Source: JBBQVZ01 sp038211015 (GTDB lineage Bacteria; Actinomycetota; UBA4738; HRBIN12). From it: 53,813 bases of DNA. The stretch lies in assembly GCA_038211015.1 (NCBI GenBank), contig JBBQVZ010000002.1, forward strand, positions 1-53,813, given 5' to 3'. Made by a program: the position numbers and the translations under genes. Within the stretch, counting starts at the first letter, position 1. Each line of letters begins with the position of its first letter. Below are positions 1 through 8,451 of the stretch, one piece after another. The notes under the pieces are model-generated. The model was given only the letters and a program-made list of their open reading frames with translations, searched no databases and had not been told where the DNA came from.

Positions 1-1131
1 TACGGGTCTTTGACGTTCGCGGACGCGCCTGCCGCGGCCGCGGACGGCTTGGTGCCGCGCCGGCTCCGCGCCGCCGGCGCCATCGTCGTCGGGAAGACGA
101 ACCAACCGGAGTTCGCGTTCGCGGGGTTCACCGCGAACCCGCTCTACGGCACGACCTTGAACCCTTGGGGAACCGAGTGGTCGCCCGGTGGCTCGAGCGG
201 TGGTTCGGCTGCCGCGCTCGCGGCAGGCATGGCGGCGATCGCCACGGCCACGGACGGCGGCGGTTCGATCCGGATCCCGGCGGCGTTCTGCGGCCTAGCG
301 GGCCTCAAACCCACGAACGGTGTGATCGGCCGTGAGCCCATCCCCGAGTGGATCGACCTCTCGACGTTCGGGCCGTTCGCGACGTCGATCGCCGACGTGC
401 GGCTGCTGCTGTCGATGGAGGCCGGACCGGTGCCGGGGGATCCGTCGGCGTTGCCGTTCCCGCTCCCGATGCGCGACGGGTTGCCGAGCCGCGCCCTCGC
501 GGTTCCTCGCTTCGAGGGGACGCATCCGCTACCGGTCGCCGTCGCGGAACGGTTCGACGCCGCGCTCGCGTCGATGGAACGGGATCTCGGGCTGGGGGTC
601 GAGCCGCTGGAGCCCGGCTCGGTGTTCCCACACGGCTCGACATCCGACGACTGGTTCACGCTCTGTGCGTTCGAGCACCTCCATGGGCTCGGGCGCGATT
701 TCGTCGAGGCGAACATGGACCGGTTCTCGCCGAACTTCCGCTTCACGATGAGGCTGGCGCTCGCGATCCCCGCCGATGAGTACATGGCCGCGAGGAGACG
801 CCGGTTCGACCATGCGCGCGACCTCGACCTGCTGCTCGGCGACGATGCGGTGCTCCTCACGCCGACGATGTGCGTGGAGGGGTTCGGACCCGAAGGGTCC
901 GGGCCCGAGCAGCGCGAGGATGCGGACGCGTATAACTCCGGCGAGACGAACATCACCGGGCACCCGTCCCTCTCGGTGCCTGCCGGGCAGTGCCCGAACG
1001 GCATCCCGTTCGGCTTGCAGATCACGGGGCCGCGGTTCCGCGACGACCTGGTGCTGAACCTCGGCGCCGCGTGGGAGACCGCCAACCCCTGGCCCCTCGT
1101 CGCGCCGGGCTACGAGCCGTTCGCCGTGTAG
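1..1131 (+). CDS. Amidase signature family hydrolase (5'-truncated by window edge)
   Basis: Amidase-signature enzymes hydrolyse C-N amide bonds with a Lys/cis-Ser/Ser triad. The frame is open from base 1, so the true start lies upstream and roughly the first 80-100 residues of a usual 450-480 residue amidase are missing. The catalytic Lys is visible in VGKTNQPEF (codon 94-96), the glycine/serine loop PGGSSGGSAAALAAGM follows (codons from about 184), and the nucleophile Ser sits in GGGSIRIPA (codon 265-267). The C-terminal part, with SVPAGQCPNGIPFGLQI, is typical of the family. The gene ends 15 bp from the convergent FAD oxidoreductase. The substrate cannot be told; Glu-tRNA amidotransferase subunit A is less likely because gatB/gatC are not adjacent. 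A TTG at position 10 is only an artefact start. Confidence 0.9.
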   Translation, partial: YGSLTFADAPAAAADGLVPRRLRAAGAIVVGKTNQPEFAFAGFTANPLYGTTLNPWGTEWSPGGSSGGSAAALAAGMAAIATATDGGGSIRIPAAFCGLAGLKPTNGVIGREPIPEWIDLSTFGPFATSIADVRLLLSMEAGPVPGDPSALPFPLPMRDGLPSRALAVPRFEGTHPLPVAVAERFDAALASMERDLGLGVEPLEPGSVFPHGSTSDDWFTLCAFEHLHGLGRDFVEANMDRFSPNFRFTMRLALAIPADEYMAARRRRFDHARDLDLLLGDDAVLLTPTMCVEGFGPEGSGPEQREDADAYNSGETNITGHPSLSVPAGQCPNGIPFGLQITGPRFRDDLVLNLGAAWETANPWPLVAPGYEPFAV

Positions 1132-1146
1132 TGCAACTCGCGGACG

Positions 1147-2565
1147 TTACGGGCCCAGGTTGTACCCCATGCGGCGCGGTAGGTGCGCCACGAAGTCGAC
1201 GATCGGGCTCGGCTCCTCCCCACGATCCTCGAGCTGGTCCTTCCGCCAGATCGCCTGGTTCGCAACGTAGGCGCCGGGGGAGCGGATCGGTTCGGGCGGG
1301 AACCGCATGGGCCGCTCGGTGACGAGCGGCAGGGAAAACAGATCGCTCGTCACTCCGAGCGTCAACGCCGCCAAGATCTGCCCGCCCAGGTGAGAGGGGC
1401 CAACCCCGTTGCCGGTGTAGCCGAGCCCGTAGTGCGCGTTTCCACGATCGAGCGAGCCGAAGAACGGCAGGTGATGGCCGGCCACGTCGATCGGCCCGCC
1501 CCACGCGGCCTCGATCGGCACGTCGGCGAACGACGGGAACATGCGGTACAGATCCTCCGCGGCGATCCGGACCGCGCGCTCGTCCCACGCGAACCTTGGT
1601 CCGATCGACCGGGCGAGCCCCGGCTGCATCCCTCCGACGCCGAACGCGATCCGGCCGTCCGGCGTGGTACGGACGTAGTGGAGGGCCGCTCGGTGATCCC
1701 ACAAGCCCATGCCGTTGGTCCAGCGCAGCTCCTCGAGCTTGTCGGGGGCCGGCGCCGTGAGCGCGATGTAGCTGCCGCGAACGGTGAGCAGGCGCCGGAA
1801 CCGTTTCCAGCTCGCCGCCCAGGCGTTCAACGCCACGACCGCAGCACCGGCCCGGATGGATCCCCGAGGCGTCTCGGCCACCGCCGGCGTTCCCGAGCCG
1901 AACCGCGTGACCGACGTCTGCTCGTGGATCCGAACGCCCCGCTCGAGCAGCGCGCGACGGAGCCCTCGGGCCAAGCGGGCGGGTTGGACCGTGGCGCCCA
2001 TGGAGGTGTAGATGCCTCCGTGCAGGCGAGGAGTGTCGATCAGCTCTCGCACGCTCTGGCGATCGACGACCTTGAAGAGATCCGGCATCCCGAGTCGATC
2101 CGCGGCCATCACGTTCCCGGCCCAGTAGCCGATCTGGGTCTCGGAGCTTGCGGCGCCCAGATCGCCGTCCGGACGGAACCAGGCGTCGACGCCGTGCTCC
2201 TCGCAGAACCGGCCGATGGCGACGACGCTCTCCTCGCCCGCGCGACAGAGAGCGAGCGCCTGTTCATCGCCGAACCGTCGGCCCAACTCTCCGAGCGCGC
2301 TCCACCAGCTGTTGACGAACCCGCCGTTGCGCCCGCTCGGGCCGCCACCGCAGATGTCCTGCTCCAACACGACGACGTCGAGTTCCGGCTCCGCCTCTTT
2401 CAGGAACCACGCCGTCCACATGCCGGTGTAGCCTCCGCCCAGAACGACGACGTCTGCCGTCGTGTCGCGTTCGAGCTGCGGAGCGGGTTCGCCGGGGTCG
2501 GCGGCAAGCGCGTCGCGCAACCACCAGCTCCGTCCGGCGTCGGCGGGGATCTGCGGCGCGCTCAT
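1147..2565 (-). CDS. FAD-dependent oxidoreductase, DAO family (PuuB-like)
   Basis: A 472-residue flavoprotein of the D-amino-acid-oxidase/glycine-oxidase fold, expected to oxidise a primary or secondary amine in the cytoplasm. The FAD dinucleotide fold is at residues 39-60 (GGGYTG at 43-48), followed by the GPSGRNGGF loop that is characteristic of gamma-glutamylputrescine-oxidase (PuuB)-like members. A C-terminal YGLGYTGNGVGPSHLGG motif contacts the flavin. The open frame runs on upstream to 2820, but that part overlaps ilvD and looks non-coding. The ATG at 2565 gives MSAPQIPADAG and has a TATCCT -10 box 8 nt upstream, suggesting a leaderless mRNA. It is divergent from ilvD and convergent with the amidase. 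An amidase beside a PuuB-like oxidase would fit polyamine or amide catabolism, but that is inference. Confidence 0.88.
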   Translation of the reverse strand: MSAPQIPADAGRSWWLRDALAADPGEPAPQLERDTTADVVVLGGGYTGMWTAWFLKEAEPELDVVVLEQDICGGGPSGRNGGFVNSWWSALGELGRRFGDEQALALCRAGEESVVAIGRFCEEHGVDAWFRPDGDLGAASSETQIGYWAGNVMAADRLGMPDLFKVVDRQSVRELIDTPRLHGGIYTSMGATVQPARLARGLRRALLERGVRIHEQTSVTRFGSGTPAVAETPRGSIRAGAAVVALNAWAASWKRFRRLLTVRGSYIALTAPAPDKLEELRWTNGMGLWDHRAALHYVRTTPDGRIAFGVGGMQPGLARSIGPRFAWDERAVRIAAEDLYRMFPSFADVPIEAAWGGPIDVAGHHLPFFGSLDRGNAHYGLGYTGNGVGPSHLGGQILAALTLGVTSDLFSLPLVTERPMRFPPEPIRSPGAYVANQAIWRKDQLEDRGEEPSPIVDFVAHLPRRMGYNLGP

Positions 2566-2573
2566 CGCGACGG

Positions 2574-2579
2574 AGGATA
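2574..2579 (-). promoter_or_regulatory. Putative -10 box (TATCCT) for the FAD oxidoreductase
   Basis: TATCCT on the minus strand lies 8 nt before the ATG at 2565, the spacing expected of a leaderless transcript. No convincing -35 was found. Confidence 0.4.
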
Positions 2580-2665
2580 TCGGACCGCTCTCGCGTCCCG
2601 ACCCGTCGTTCCCGTCGGTTGGTACGGTGTGTCCTTTCACCCGCTCGCCCCAGGAGGTTCGCCAC

Positions 2666-4342
2666 ATGGCAGACGACCGCCCACGCAGCTGGGAGGTCAC
2701 CGAGGGACCCCACCGCGCTCCGGCCCGCGCGATGCTGCGCGCCGTGGGGTTCTCCGAAGAGGACTTCGGCAAGTCACAGATCGCCGTGGCGTCGTCGTGG
2801 AACGAGGTCACGCCGTGCAACTACCACCTGGACAAGCTCGCCGCGCTCGCGAAGGAAGGCGTTCGGCAGGGCGGCGCCGTTCCCATCGAGTTCACCACGA
2901 TCGCGGTCTCCGACGGCATCGCGATGGGCCACGAGGGCATGAAGGCATCGTTGATCAGCCGCGAGGTGATCGCGGATTCGGTGGAGCTGGTGATGCACGC
3001 CGAGCGCTTCGACGGGCTCGTGGGGATCGCCGGATGCGACAAGAGCGAGCCGGCCATGTTGATGGCGATGGCGCGGCTGAACCTGGCGTCCGTCTACCTG
3101 TACGGCGGCACGATCCTGGCCGGGACCTATCAGGACCGCGACATCACGATCCAGGACGTGTTCGAAGCTGTGGGCGCTCACAACCAGGGGAGCGTGACCG
3201 ACGACGAGCTGCTGCAGATCGAGCGGGCCGCCTGTCCGACGACCGGTTCGTGCGCGGGCATGTACACCGCGAACACGATGGCCGCCGCGGCCGAGGCGCT
3301 CGGCATGTCGCTGCCCGGCGCGGCGTCGCCACCCGCGGTCGACTACCGGCGCGAGGTGTTCGCGCGCGAATCGGGGCGGCAGGCGGCGTGGTTGCTGGCC
3401 AACGACGGTCCCCGGCCGCGAGACATCCTCACCAAGGAGGCGTTCGAGAACGCGATCGTCGTGGTGATGGCGCTCGCCGGATCTACGAACGCCGTCCTGC
3501 ACCTGCTCGCGATCGCACACGAGGCGCGCGTGCCGCTCGAGCTCGACGACTTCGACACGATCTCGCGTCGCGTGCCGCATCTGGTCGACGTTCGGCCGGC
3601 CGGGAAGTTCGTGATGCAGGACCTCGATCGCGTCGGCGGTGTGCCCGTCGTCATGAAGGAGCTGCTCGATGCGGGGTTGCTGCACGGTGACGCGATCACG
3701 GTCACCGGGAAGACCATCGCGGAGAACCTGAAGGAGCTGGCTCCGTCCGCGCCGGACGGCTCGGTGATCCGACCGGTCGCCGAGCCGATCCATCCCACCG
3801 GTGGCACGGCGATCCTCCGGGGCTCCATCGCGCCCGACGGCTCGGTCATGAAGATCGCCGGCGCGGAGGGCATGGTCTTCACGGGAACCGCGCGACCGTT
3901 CGATTCGGAGCACGACGCGTTCGCTGCGCTCACCGCAGGCACGATCGCGGCCGGCGACGTGATCGTGATCCGCTACGAGGGGCCGAAGGGTTCGCCCGGG
4001 ATGCCCGAGATGCTCGCGGTCACGGCCGCGGTGGCCGGCGCCGGGCTGGGCAAGGATGTCGCGTTGATCACGGACGGACGCTTCAGCGGTGCGACCAAGG
4101 GCTACTCGGTCGGCCATATCGCTCCGGAAGCGTTCGTGGGCGGCCCGATCGCGCTCATCGAGGACGGCGACCAGATCGTGATCGACGCCGACGCGCGCCG
4201 GATCGACCTGCAGGTCGACGACGCCACACTCGCCGCGCGCCGCGCCGAGTGGAAGGCGCCCGAGCCCCGCTACACCACCGGCGCACTCGCGAAGTACGCC
4301 AAGCTCGTCGGGTCCGCCGATCACGGCGCCGTGACGGGATGA
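2666..4342 (+). CDS. ilvD: Dihydroxy-acid dehydratase
   Basis: Dehydrates 2,3-dihydroxy-isovalerate and 2,3-dihydroxy-3-methylvalerate to the 2-oxo acids, the third common step of valine/isoleucine synthesis. The 558-residue length is normal. Three cysteines expected to hold the [2Fe-2S] cluster are visible: C51 (VTPCNYH), C124 in GCDKSEP, and C196 in PTTGSCAGMY (C190 precedes it). The C-terminal DGRFSGATKGYSVGH motif is the usual IlvD/Edd active-site segment. Start: the ATG at 2666 has an AGGAGG core 8-9 nt upstream (2652-2657). The longer open frame from 2462 overlaps the divergent gene and was rejected. It is separated from the ilvBNC-leuAB-cimA operon by about 18 kb and lies directly upstream of thrC. 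A related Edd or sugar-acid dehydratase is less likely given length and motifs. Confidence 0.95.
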   Translation: MADDRPRSWEVTEGPHRAPARAMLRAVGFSEEDFGKSQIAVASSWNEVTPCNYHLDKLAALAKEGVRQGGAVPIEFTTIAVSDGIAMGHEGMKASLISREVIADSVELVMHAERFDGLVGIAGCDKSEPAMLMAMARLNLASVYLYGGTILAGTYQDRDITIQDVFEAVGAHNQGSVTDDELLQIERAACPTTGSCAGMYTANTMAAAAEALGMSLPGAASPPAVDYRREVFARESGRQAAWLLANDGPRPRDILTKEAFENAIVVVMALAGSTNAVLHLLAIAHEARVPLELDDFDTISRRVPHLVDVRPAGKFVMQDLDRVGGVPVVMKELLDAGLLHGDAITVTGKTIAENLKELAPSAPDGSVIRPVAEPIHPTGGTAILRGSIAPDGSVMKIAGAEGMVFTGTARPFDSEHDAFAALTAGTIAAGDVIVIRYEGPKGSPGMPEMLAVTAAVAGAGLGKDVALITDGRFSGATKGYSVGHIAPEAFVGGPIALIEDGDQIVIDADARRIDLQVDDATLAARRAEWKAPEPRYTTGALAKYAKLVGSADHGAVTG

Positions 4343-4346
4343 CTTG

Positions 4347-5594
4347 ATGACGGTCAAGATCACGTCTCCCCAGGCGCTGCAGTGTCGAGAGTGCGGTCAG
4401 CAGTACGCGGTCGAGCCGCTCACGATCTGCGAGGAGTGCTTCGGACCGCTCGAGCCCACATACGACCTGCAGTCGATCGACGGAGAGGTATTCCGCAAAC
4501 AGGCGGAGTCCGGTCCGCGAACGTTGTGGCGCTACGAGTCGCTCTTGCCCGGCGGGCCCGGGCTGGAGCGGATCGACCTGGGCGCCGGGTTCACGCCGCT
4601 CAGACGGGCGACCAACCTGGCCGCTCGTCTGGGTCTCGAGACCCTCTGGATCAAGGACGATTCGGTCAACCCGTCGAACTCGTTCAAGGATCGAGTGGTT
4701 TCGATCGCGATCACGATGGCTCGCGCGTTCGGCTTCGAGGCGGTGTCGTGCGCGTCCACCGGGAACCTGGCGAACGCGACCGCCGCGCACGCCGCCAAGG
4801 CGGGGATGGACTGCTACGTGTTCGTCCCGGACGACCTGGAGCGGGCGAAGATCCTGTCTACCGAGGCGTACGGGGCCAAGGTCGTCCTCGTCGAGGGCAA
4901 CTACGACGACGTGAATCGCTTGTGCTCCGAGGTCGCGGACGCGCTGCCGTGGGCGTTCGTCAACGTGAACATGCGGCCGTACTACGCCGAGGGATCCAAG
5001 TCGCTAGGGTTCGAGACCGCGGAGCAACTGGGGTGGCGCCTCCCGGACCACGTCGTGGTGCCGATCGCGTCAGGGGCGTTGCTGACCAAGATCCATCGCG
5101 CGTTCAGCGAGCTGATCGCGATCGGTGCGGTCGACGAGAAGCCCTACCGTGTGTCCGGAGCGCAGGCCGAGGGATGTTCGCCGGTCGCTCGCGCGTTCGC
5201 CGACGGTGCCGACAACGTCACGCCGGTCAAACCCGACACCATCGCGAGGTCGCTCGCGATAGGCGCGCCCGCGGACGGGTTCTACGCGCTTCAGGTGGCG
5301 CGCACCACCGGCGGAGAGATCGAGGCATGCACCGAAGACGAGATCGTCGACGGCATCCGCCTCCTGGCCGAGACCGAGGGCGTGTTCACCGAGACGGCGG
5401 GGGGCGTGACGATCGCCGTGCTGAAGCGGTTGGTGGAGCGCGGCGTCATCGCTCCCGACGAGGAGACGGTCGCCTACGTCACCGGCAACGGCTACAAGAC
5501 GATCGACGCGCTCGAGGGAAGGATCGAACCCAGCTTCCACGTCAAGCCCGACCTCGACGGCTTCCTCGAAGCTCTCGATCGTCACCCCGCCTGA
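4347..5594 (+). CDS. thrC: Threonine synthase
   Basis: PLP-dependent lyase converting O-phospho-L-homoserine to L-threonine. The protein has 415 residues. The N-terminus carries two CxxC pairs (C13/C16 and C28/C31), a zinc-ribbon-like element found in many actinobacterial and archaeal threonine synthases. The PLP lysine is K114 in NPSNSFKDR, and the phosphate-binding SxxxN loop is CASTGNLANA. The ATG at 4347 is 4 nt after the ilvD stop, so the two are co-transcribed and probably translationally coupled; a TTG at 4344 in the same frame is a poorer start. A cysteate or diaminopropionate-forming paralogue cannot be excluded, since the next genes encode an ABC importer rather than hom/thrB. Confidence 0.88.
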   Translation: MTVKITSPQALQCRECGQQYAVEPLTICEECFGPLEPTYDLQSIDGEVFRKQAESGPRTLWRYESLLPGGPGLERIDLGAGFTPLRRATNLAARLGLETLWIKDDSVNPSNSFKDRVVSIAITMARAFGFEAVSCASTGNLANATAAHAAKAGMDCYVFVPDDLERAKILSTEAYGAKVVLVEGNYDDVNRLCSEVADALPWAFVNVNMRPYYAEGSKSLGFETAEQLGWRLPDHVVVPIASGALLTKIHRAFSELIAIGAVDEKPYRVSGAQAEGCSPVARAFADGADNVTPVKPDTIARSLAIGAPADGFYALQVARTTGGEIEACTEDEIVDGIRLLAETEGVFTETAGGVTIAVLKRLVERGVIAPDEETVAYVTGNGYKTIDALEGRIEPSFHVKPDLDGFLEALDRHPA

Positions 5595-5624
5595 GCGGCT
5601 CCCTCTGTATCGGGCGAACCTGCC

Positions 5625-5630
5625 TAGACT
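5625..5630 (+). promoter_or_regulatory. Possible -10 box (TAGACT) upstream of ABC permease 1
   Basis: TAGACT lies 9 nt before the codon at 5640 (GTC), which is where the first transmembrane helix of the permease begins in frame. The hexamer also supplies the in-frame TAG that closes the frame upstream. The spacing resembles the leaderless pattern seen elsewhere in the window, but the codon is GTC rather than GTG. Confidence 0.3.
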
Positions 5631-5678
5631 AGCCAACGCGTCGCCGGCTACGTCCTGTTCGTTGGGACTTGGCAGCTC

Positions 5679-6374
5679 TTGTCGACGTTCGTCTTCGAGC
5701 CGTTCCAGCTGCCCTCCCCGTTCGCCGTCGTACGGGAGATGTGGGAGATCCTCGGGGCGGGCGACTTCTGGGAGAACTTCTGGGCGACGACGGAGCACCT
5801 CATGATCGGGTTCGCGATCGCGTTCGTGCTCGGCACCGCGGTCGGCATCACGATGGGACGGAGCGCCTACTGGAACGGCTTCTTCCGCGACTACGTGATG
5901 ATCACCCTGACGATGCCGGGGCTCGTGTTCGCCCTCGTGGCCGTGATGGTCTTCGGGTTGTCCGAACTGGGGCCGATCGTGGCGATCGCCCTGACCTCGT
6001 TCCCGCACATCACCGTGAACGTCGTTGAGGGGGTCCGAGCGATCCCGCGTGACCTGCTAGACATGGCCACCGCCTACGGCGTCGACCGGCGCACCAAGCT
6101 TCGAAGCGTGATCTTCCCGGCCCTCGCTCCGTACCTGTTCACCGCGGTGCGCTACGGTTTCGCGATCGCCTGGAAGATCACCGCGCTCACGGAGCTCTTC
6201 GGTGGCGCCGATGGCGTCGGGATCCAGATCCGGGTGGAGTTCCAGTTCTTCAACATGACCGGCGTCGTGGCCTGGGCCTTCTTCCTGGTGGCGTTCGCCC
6301 TGATCACGGAGCGCTTGGTCCTGACGCGCCTCGAGGAGCGGTTCTTCCGCTGGCGGCCGCAGGCGTTCGTATGA
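5679..6374 (+). CDS. ABC transporter permease, NitT/TauT type (start uncertain)
   Basis: Inner-membrane permease of the nitrate/sulfonate/taurine importer family (BPD_transp_1 fold), with about five or six membrane helices. The EAA loop, which contacts the ATPase, is in the segment around DLLDMATAYGVDRR. The only canonical start is the TTG at 5679, but it cuts through the first helix. In-frame codons from 5640 (VAGYVLFVGTWQLLS) are clearly homologous in pattern to the N-terminus of the next permease (ITAPILFLLAWQLLV), so the natural protein almost certainly begins at or before 5640. No ATG, GTG or TTG exists between the in-frame TAG at 5625 and 5679. Either an unusual start codon is used, or the 5' end is damaged or mis-assembled. 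It forms an operon with permease 2 and the ATPase. Confidence 0.85.
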   Translation: MSTFVFEPFQLPSPFAVVREMWEILGAGDFWENFWATTEHLMIGFAIAFVLGTAVGITMGRSAYWNGFFRDYVMITLTMPGLVFALVAVMVFGLSELGPIVAIALTSFPHITVNVVEGVRAIPRDLLDMATAYGVDRRTKLRSVIFPALAPYLFTAVRYGFAIAWKITALTELFGGADGVGIQIRVEFQFFNMTGVVAWAFFLVAFALITERLVLTRLEERFFRWRPQAFV

Positions 6375-6388
6375 GAGGGGAGCGCTGA

Positions 6389-7243
6389 GTGCAGGCGACG
6401 GCCGGGGCCGCGCGCCCTGCGGGGGCGACGCCCTCGCGTCTGAGGCGTGCCCTGACGACGCCGCGGGCCGCTCGGATCACGGCGCCGATCCTGTTCCTGC
6501 TGGCCTGGCAGCTGCTCGTCCCCCTCTCGTCGTCGCTGATCATCCCGATGCCATCCGGCGTGGTCGAGGAGATGATCGACATGGTCAAGGACGGCTCGGT
6601 CTTCGGGAACTTCGGGATCAGCCTGACTCGATTGCTGATCGGGTTCCTCCTCGCCTTGGGCGTCGGTGGCATCGTGGGGTTGGCGATGGGCGTGTCGCCG
6701 CGGATCGAAGCGATGCTGCACGACTTCGTCGTCGTCGGGCTCGCGTTCCCGTACCTGATCTGGGGGCTGCTTGTGGCCATGTGGTTCGGGTTCGGGAGCC
6801 AGGGGCCGATCATCGTGGTCTTTATCGCGGCGCTCCCCTACGTCATCCTCAACGCGTCGGAAGGGGTGCGCGACGTCTCCAAGGAGCTTCGCGACATGGC
6901 GCACGCCTACGGCGTCCCGCCTCGGCGCGAGATGCGACACCTGATCCTGCCGTCGCTCAGCCCGTTCCTGTTCGCCTCCCTGCGTTACGGCCTGGCGAAC
7001 GGATGGAAGGGCCTGGTGCTGGCCGAGGTATTCGCGGCCACCTCCGGCGCCGGCTGGGCGATCGCGGACACCAGCGACTACGGGAACTTCGAGGCGATGG
7101 TGGGCTACACCTTGTACTTCGCGCTGTTCTCGATCCTGGTGGAGCAACTGGTCTTCGAACGGCTGGCGAAGCGGGTGTTCCGCTGGCGGCCGACCGAGGC
7201 CGCACGGATGCGGTTGCCGGAGCCCGCCGAGACGACGCACTGA
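6389..7243 (+). CDS. ABC transporter permease, NitT/TauT type
   Basis: Second membrane subunit, 284 residues, paralogous to the preceding gene. A hydrophilic N-terminus of about 27 residues precedes six predicted helices, starting with ITAPILFLLAWQLL. The coupling loop is ELRDMAHAYGVPPRREM, and the C-terminus RVFRWRPTE matches the RFFRWRPQA of the first permease. The GTG at 6389 lies 14 nt after the upstream stop, with a GAGAGGGGAG ribosome site at 6373-6382. Having two different permease genes implies a heterodimeric channel. No periplasmic or lipoprotein substrate-binding protein is encoded next to it, so the substrate is unknown (nitrate, sulfonate, thiamine-precursor-like or other). Confidence 0.92.
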   Translation: MQATAGAARPAGATPSRLRRALTTPRAARITAPILFLLAWQLLVPLSSSLIIPMPSGVVEEMIDMVKDGSVFGNFGISLTRLLIGFLLALGVGGIVGLAMGVSPRIEAMLHDFVVVGLAFPYLIWGLLVAMWFGFGSQGPIIVVFIAALPYVILNASEGVRDVSKELRDMAHAYGVPPRREMRHLILPSLSPFLFASLRYGLANGWKGLVLAEVFAATSGAGWAIADTSDYGNFEAMVGYTLYFALFSILVEQLVFERLAKRVFRWRPTEAARMRLPEPAETTH

Positions 7244-7272
7244 TCACACCGACCCCGAGGAGGCGCGACCGA

Positions 7273-8013
7273 GTGGCGACCGTCAAAGTGGAGAAGCTCC
7301 GGAAGGTCTTCGATGGCCAGGAACGACAGATCGTCGCGCTCGACGACGTGTCCTTCGAGGCCTCCGGGCACACGTTCGTCTCGATCGTCGGCCCCTCCGG
7401 ATGCGGGAAGTCGACGCTGCTCAACATCCTGGCCGGTGTGGAGACCCCAACCTCGGGAAGCGTGGACATCTCCGAGAGCGGCGGGAAAGCTCGTGTGGGC
7501 TACGTCTTCCAGGCGCCGAGGCTCCTGCCGTGGCGCTCGGTGATGGACAACATGCTGTTCGTCCAGTCCGACCAGGGTCCCGAGACCACCGCGCGCGCGG
7601 CCCGCTACCTCGACATGGTTGGCCTCGGCGATCATCAGAAGTCCTGGCCGTCCCAGCTGTCGGGGGGTATGCAACAGCGAGTAGGGATCGCCCGCGCCTT
7701 CTCGATCGAGCCGGATGTCCTGCTGATGGACGAGCCGTTCTCCCATCTCGACGCGATCACCGCACGCGGCCTGCGCCGCGAGCTGCACGGGATGTGGAGC
7801 GAGACGCGCAAGACGATCCTGTTCGTGACGCACGACGTCGGCGAGGCGGTCGAATTGTCGGACCGGATCGTGATCTTGGCGAAGGGCGGGCGGTTGCGGC
7901 AGACGGTCGACGTGGAACTGCCGTTCCCGCGCGATCCCTCGGACGATCGGGTGGCGCTGATGAAGGCGGACGTGTTGCGGACGTTCGAGGAGCTGGACCT
8001 GATCGCGACCTAG
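7273..8013 (+). CDS. ABC transporter ATP-binding protein (SsuB/TauB/NrtD-like)
   Basis: Cytoplasmic ATPase of 246 residues energising the two upstream permeases. Walker A is GPSGCGKST (40-48), the Q-loop is in YVFQAPRLLPW, the signature is LSGGMQQR (129-136), Walker B is VLLMDEP (149-155) and the switch histidine is in FVTHD. PRLLPW after the Q-loop is typical of the nitrate/sulfonate/taurine subfamily. The GTG start at 7273 follows a CGAGGAGGCG ribosome site. The longer open frame from 6781 overlaps permease 2 and is spurious. It is followed by two cupin genes in the same direction with 34 nt of spacing. Confidence 0.94.
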   Translation: MATVKVEKLRKVFDGQERQIVALDDVSFEASGHTFVSIVGPSGCGKSTLLNILAGVETPTSGSVDISESGGKARVGYVFQAPRLLPWRSVMDNMLFVQSDQGPETTARAARYLDMVGLGDHQKSWPSQLSGGMQQRVGIARAFSIEPDVLLMDEPFSHLDAITARGLRRELHGMWSETRKTILFVTHDVGEAVELSDRIVILAKGGRLRQTVDVELPFPRDPSDDRVALMKADVLRTFEELDLIAT

Positions 8014-8025
8014 GAACGACACGAC

Positions 8026-8041
8026 CGAGAGGAAGGAGCAC
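8026..8041 (+). repeat. Duplicated ribosome-binding leader, copy 1
   Basis: The 16-mer CGAGAGGAAGGAGCAC precedes cupin 1 by 6 nt. An identical copy lies at 8431-8446 before cupin 2. It contains the strong AAGGAG ribosome site and shows the duplication included the leader. Confidence 0.8.
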
Positions 8042-8047
8042 GAACGC

Positions 8048-8395
8048 ATGAGCAAGATCAACTTCGACCGGAACGAGGACCACGAGGTCACCCCGCAATA
8101 CTCCGATGCGCGGGGACCCGTGTTGCGGAGCGAGAAGATCGAGGTCACCCGGACGTTCTTCGGAACGGGGAAGGGCGCGAAGACGCACTCGCACCCTGAG
8201 GAGCAGGTGTTCATCATCCTGAAAGGGCGCCTGCGGGTGACATGCAACGGCGAGACCTACGAGTGCGGTCCCGGTGAGGGGAGCTTCCACCCGTCGAACG
8301 CCGAGCACACCGTCGAGGCGCTCGAGGACGTGACCGCGGTGAGCTTCAAGAACCTGGTCGACCCGATCTACGAGAGCACGGGCACGCTGTCCTGA
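8048..8395 (+). CDS. Cupin-domain protein
   Basis: A single-domain cupin of 115 residues forming a small metal-binding beta barrel. Motif 1 gives H47-x-H49 and Q53 (HSHPEEQ), with GRLRVTCNGE after it; motif 2 ends in H87 (NAEHTVEAL). These are the usual three histidines plus a Glu/Gln metal ligand. It sits 34 nt after the ABC ATPase and is probably in the same transcript. The following gene is a full-length paralogue with ligands at the same residue numbers. Small cupins in such positions can be isomerases, dioxygenases or ligand-binding sensors; nothing here decides which, and the enzyme activity is unassigned. Confidence 0.85.
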   Translation: MSKINFDRNEDHEVTPQYSDARGPVLRSEKIEVTRTFFGTGKGAKTHSHPEEQVFIILKGRLRVTCNGETYECGPGEGSFHPSNAEHTVEALEDVTAVSFKNLVDPIYESTGTLS

Positions 8396-8430
8396 AGCAG
8401 TCGACGCTCGCGCGTCCCGATGCAGCCCGA

Positions 8431-8446
8431 CGAGAGGAAGGAGCAC
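8431..8446 (+). repeat. Duplicated ribosome-binding leader, copy 2
   Basis: Identical to 8026-8041 (CGAGAGGAAGGAGCAC) and 5 nt before the cupin 2 start. Confidence 0.8.
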
Positions 8447-8451
8447 CACCT

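Noticed and set aside
2462..2665. Extended N-terminus of ilvD upstream of the ATG at 2666
   Set aside because: It overlaps the start of the divergent oxidoreductase, and the ATG at 2666 has an AGGAGG ribosome site and gives the normal IlvD N-terminus.
1183..3690. An 835-codon plus-strand open frame antisense to the FAD oxidoreductase and running into ilvD
   Set aside because: Arg/Gly/Pro-rich translation typical of antisense frames in GC-rich DNA; the opposite-strand oxidoreductase and in-phase ilvD motifs explain the region.
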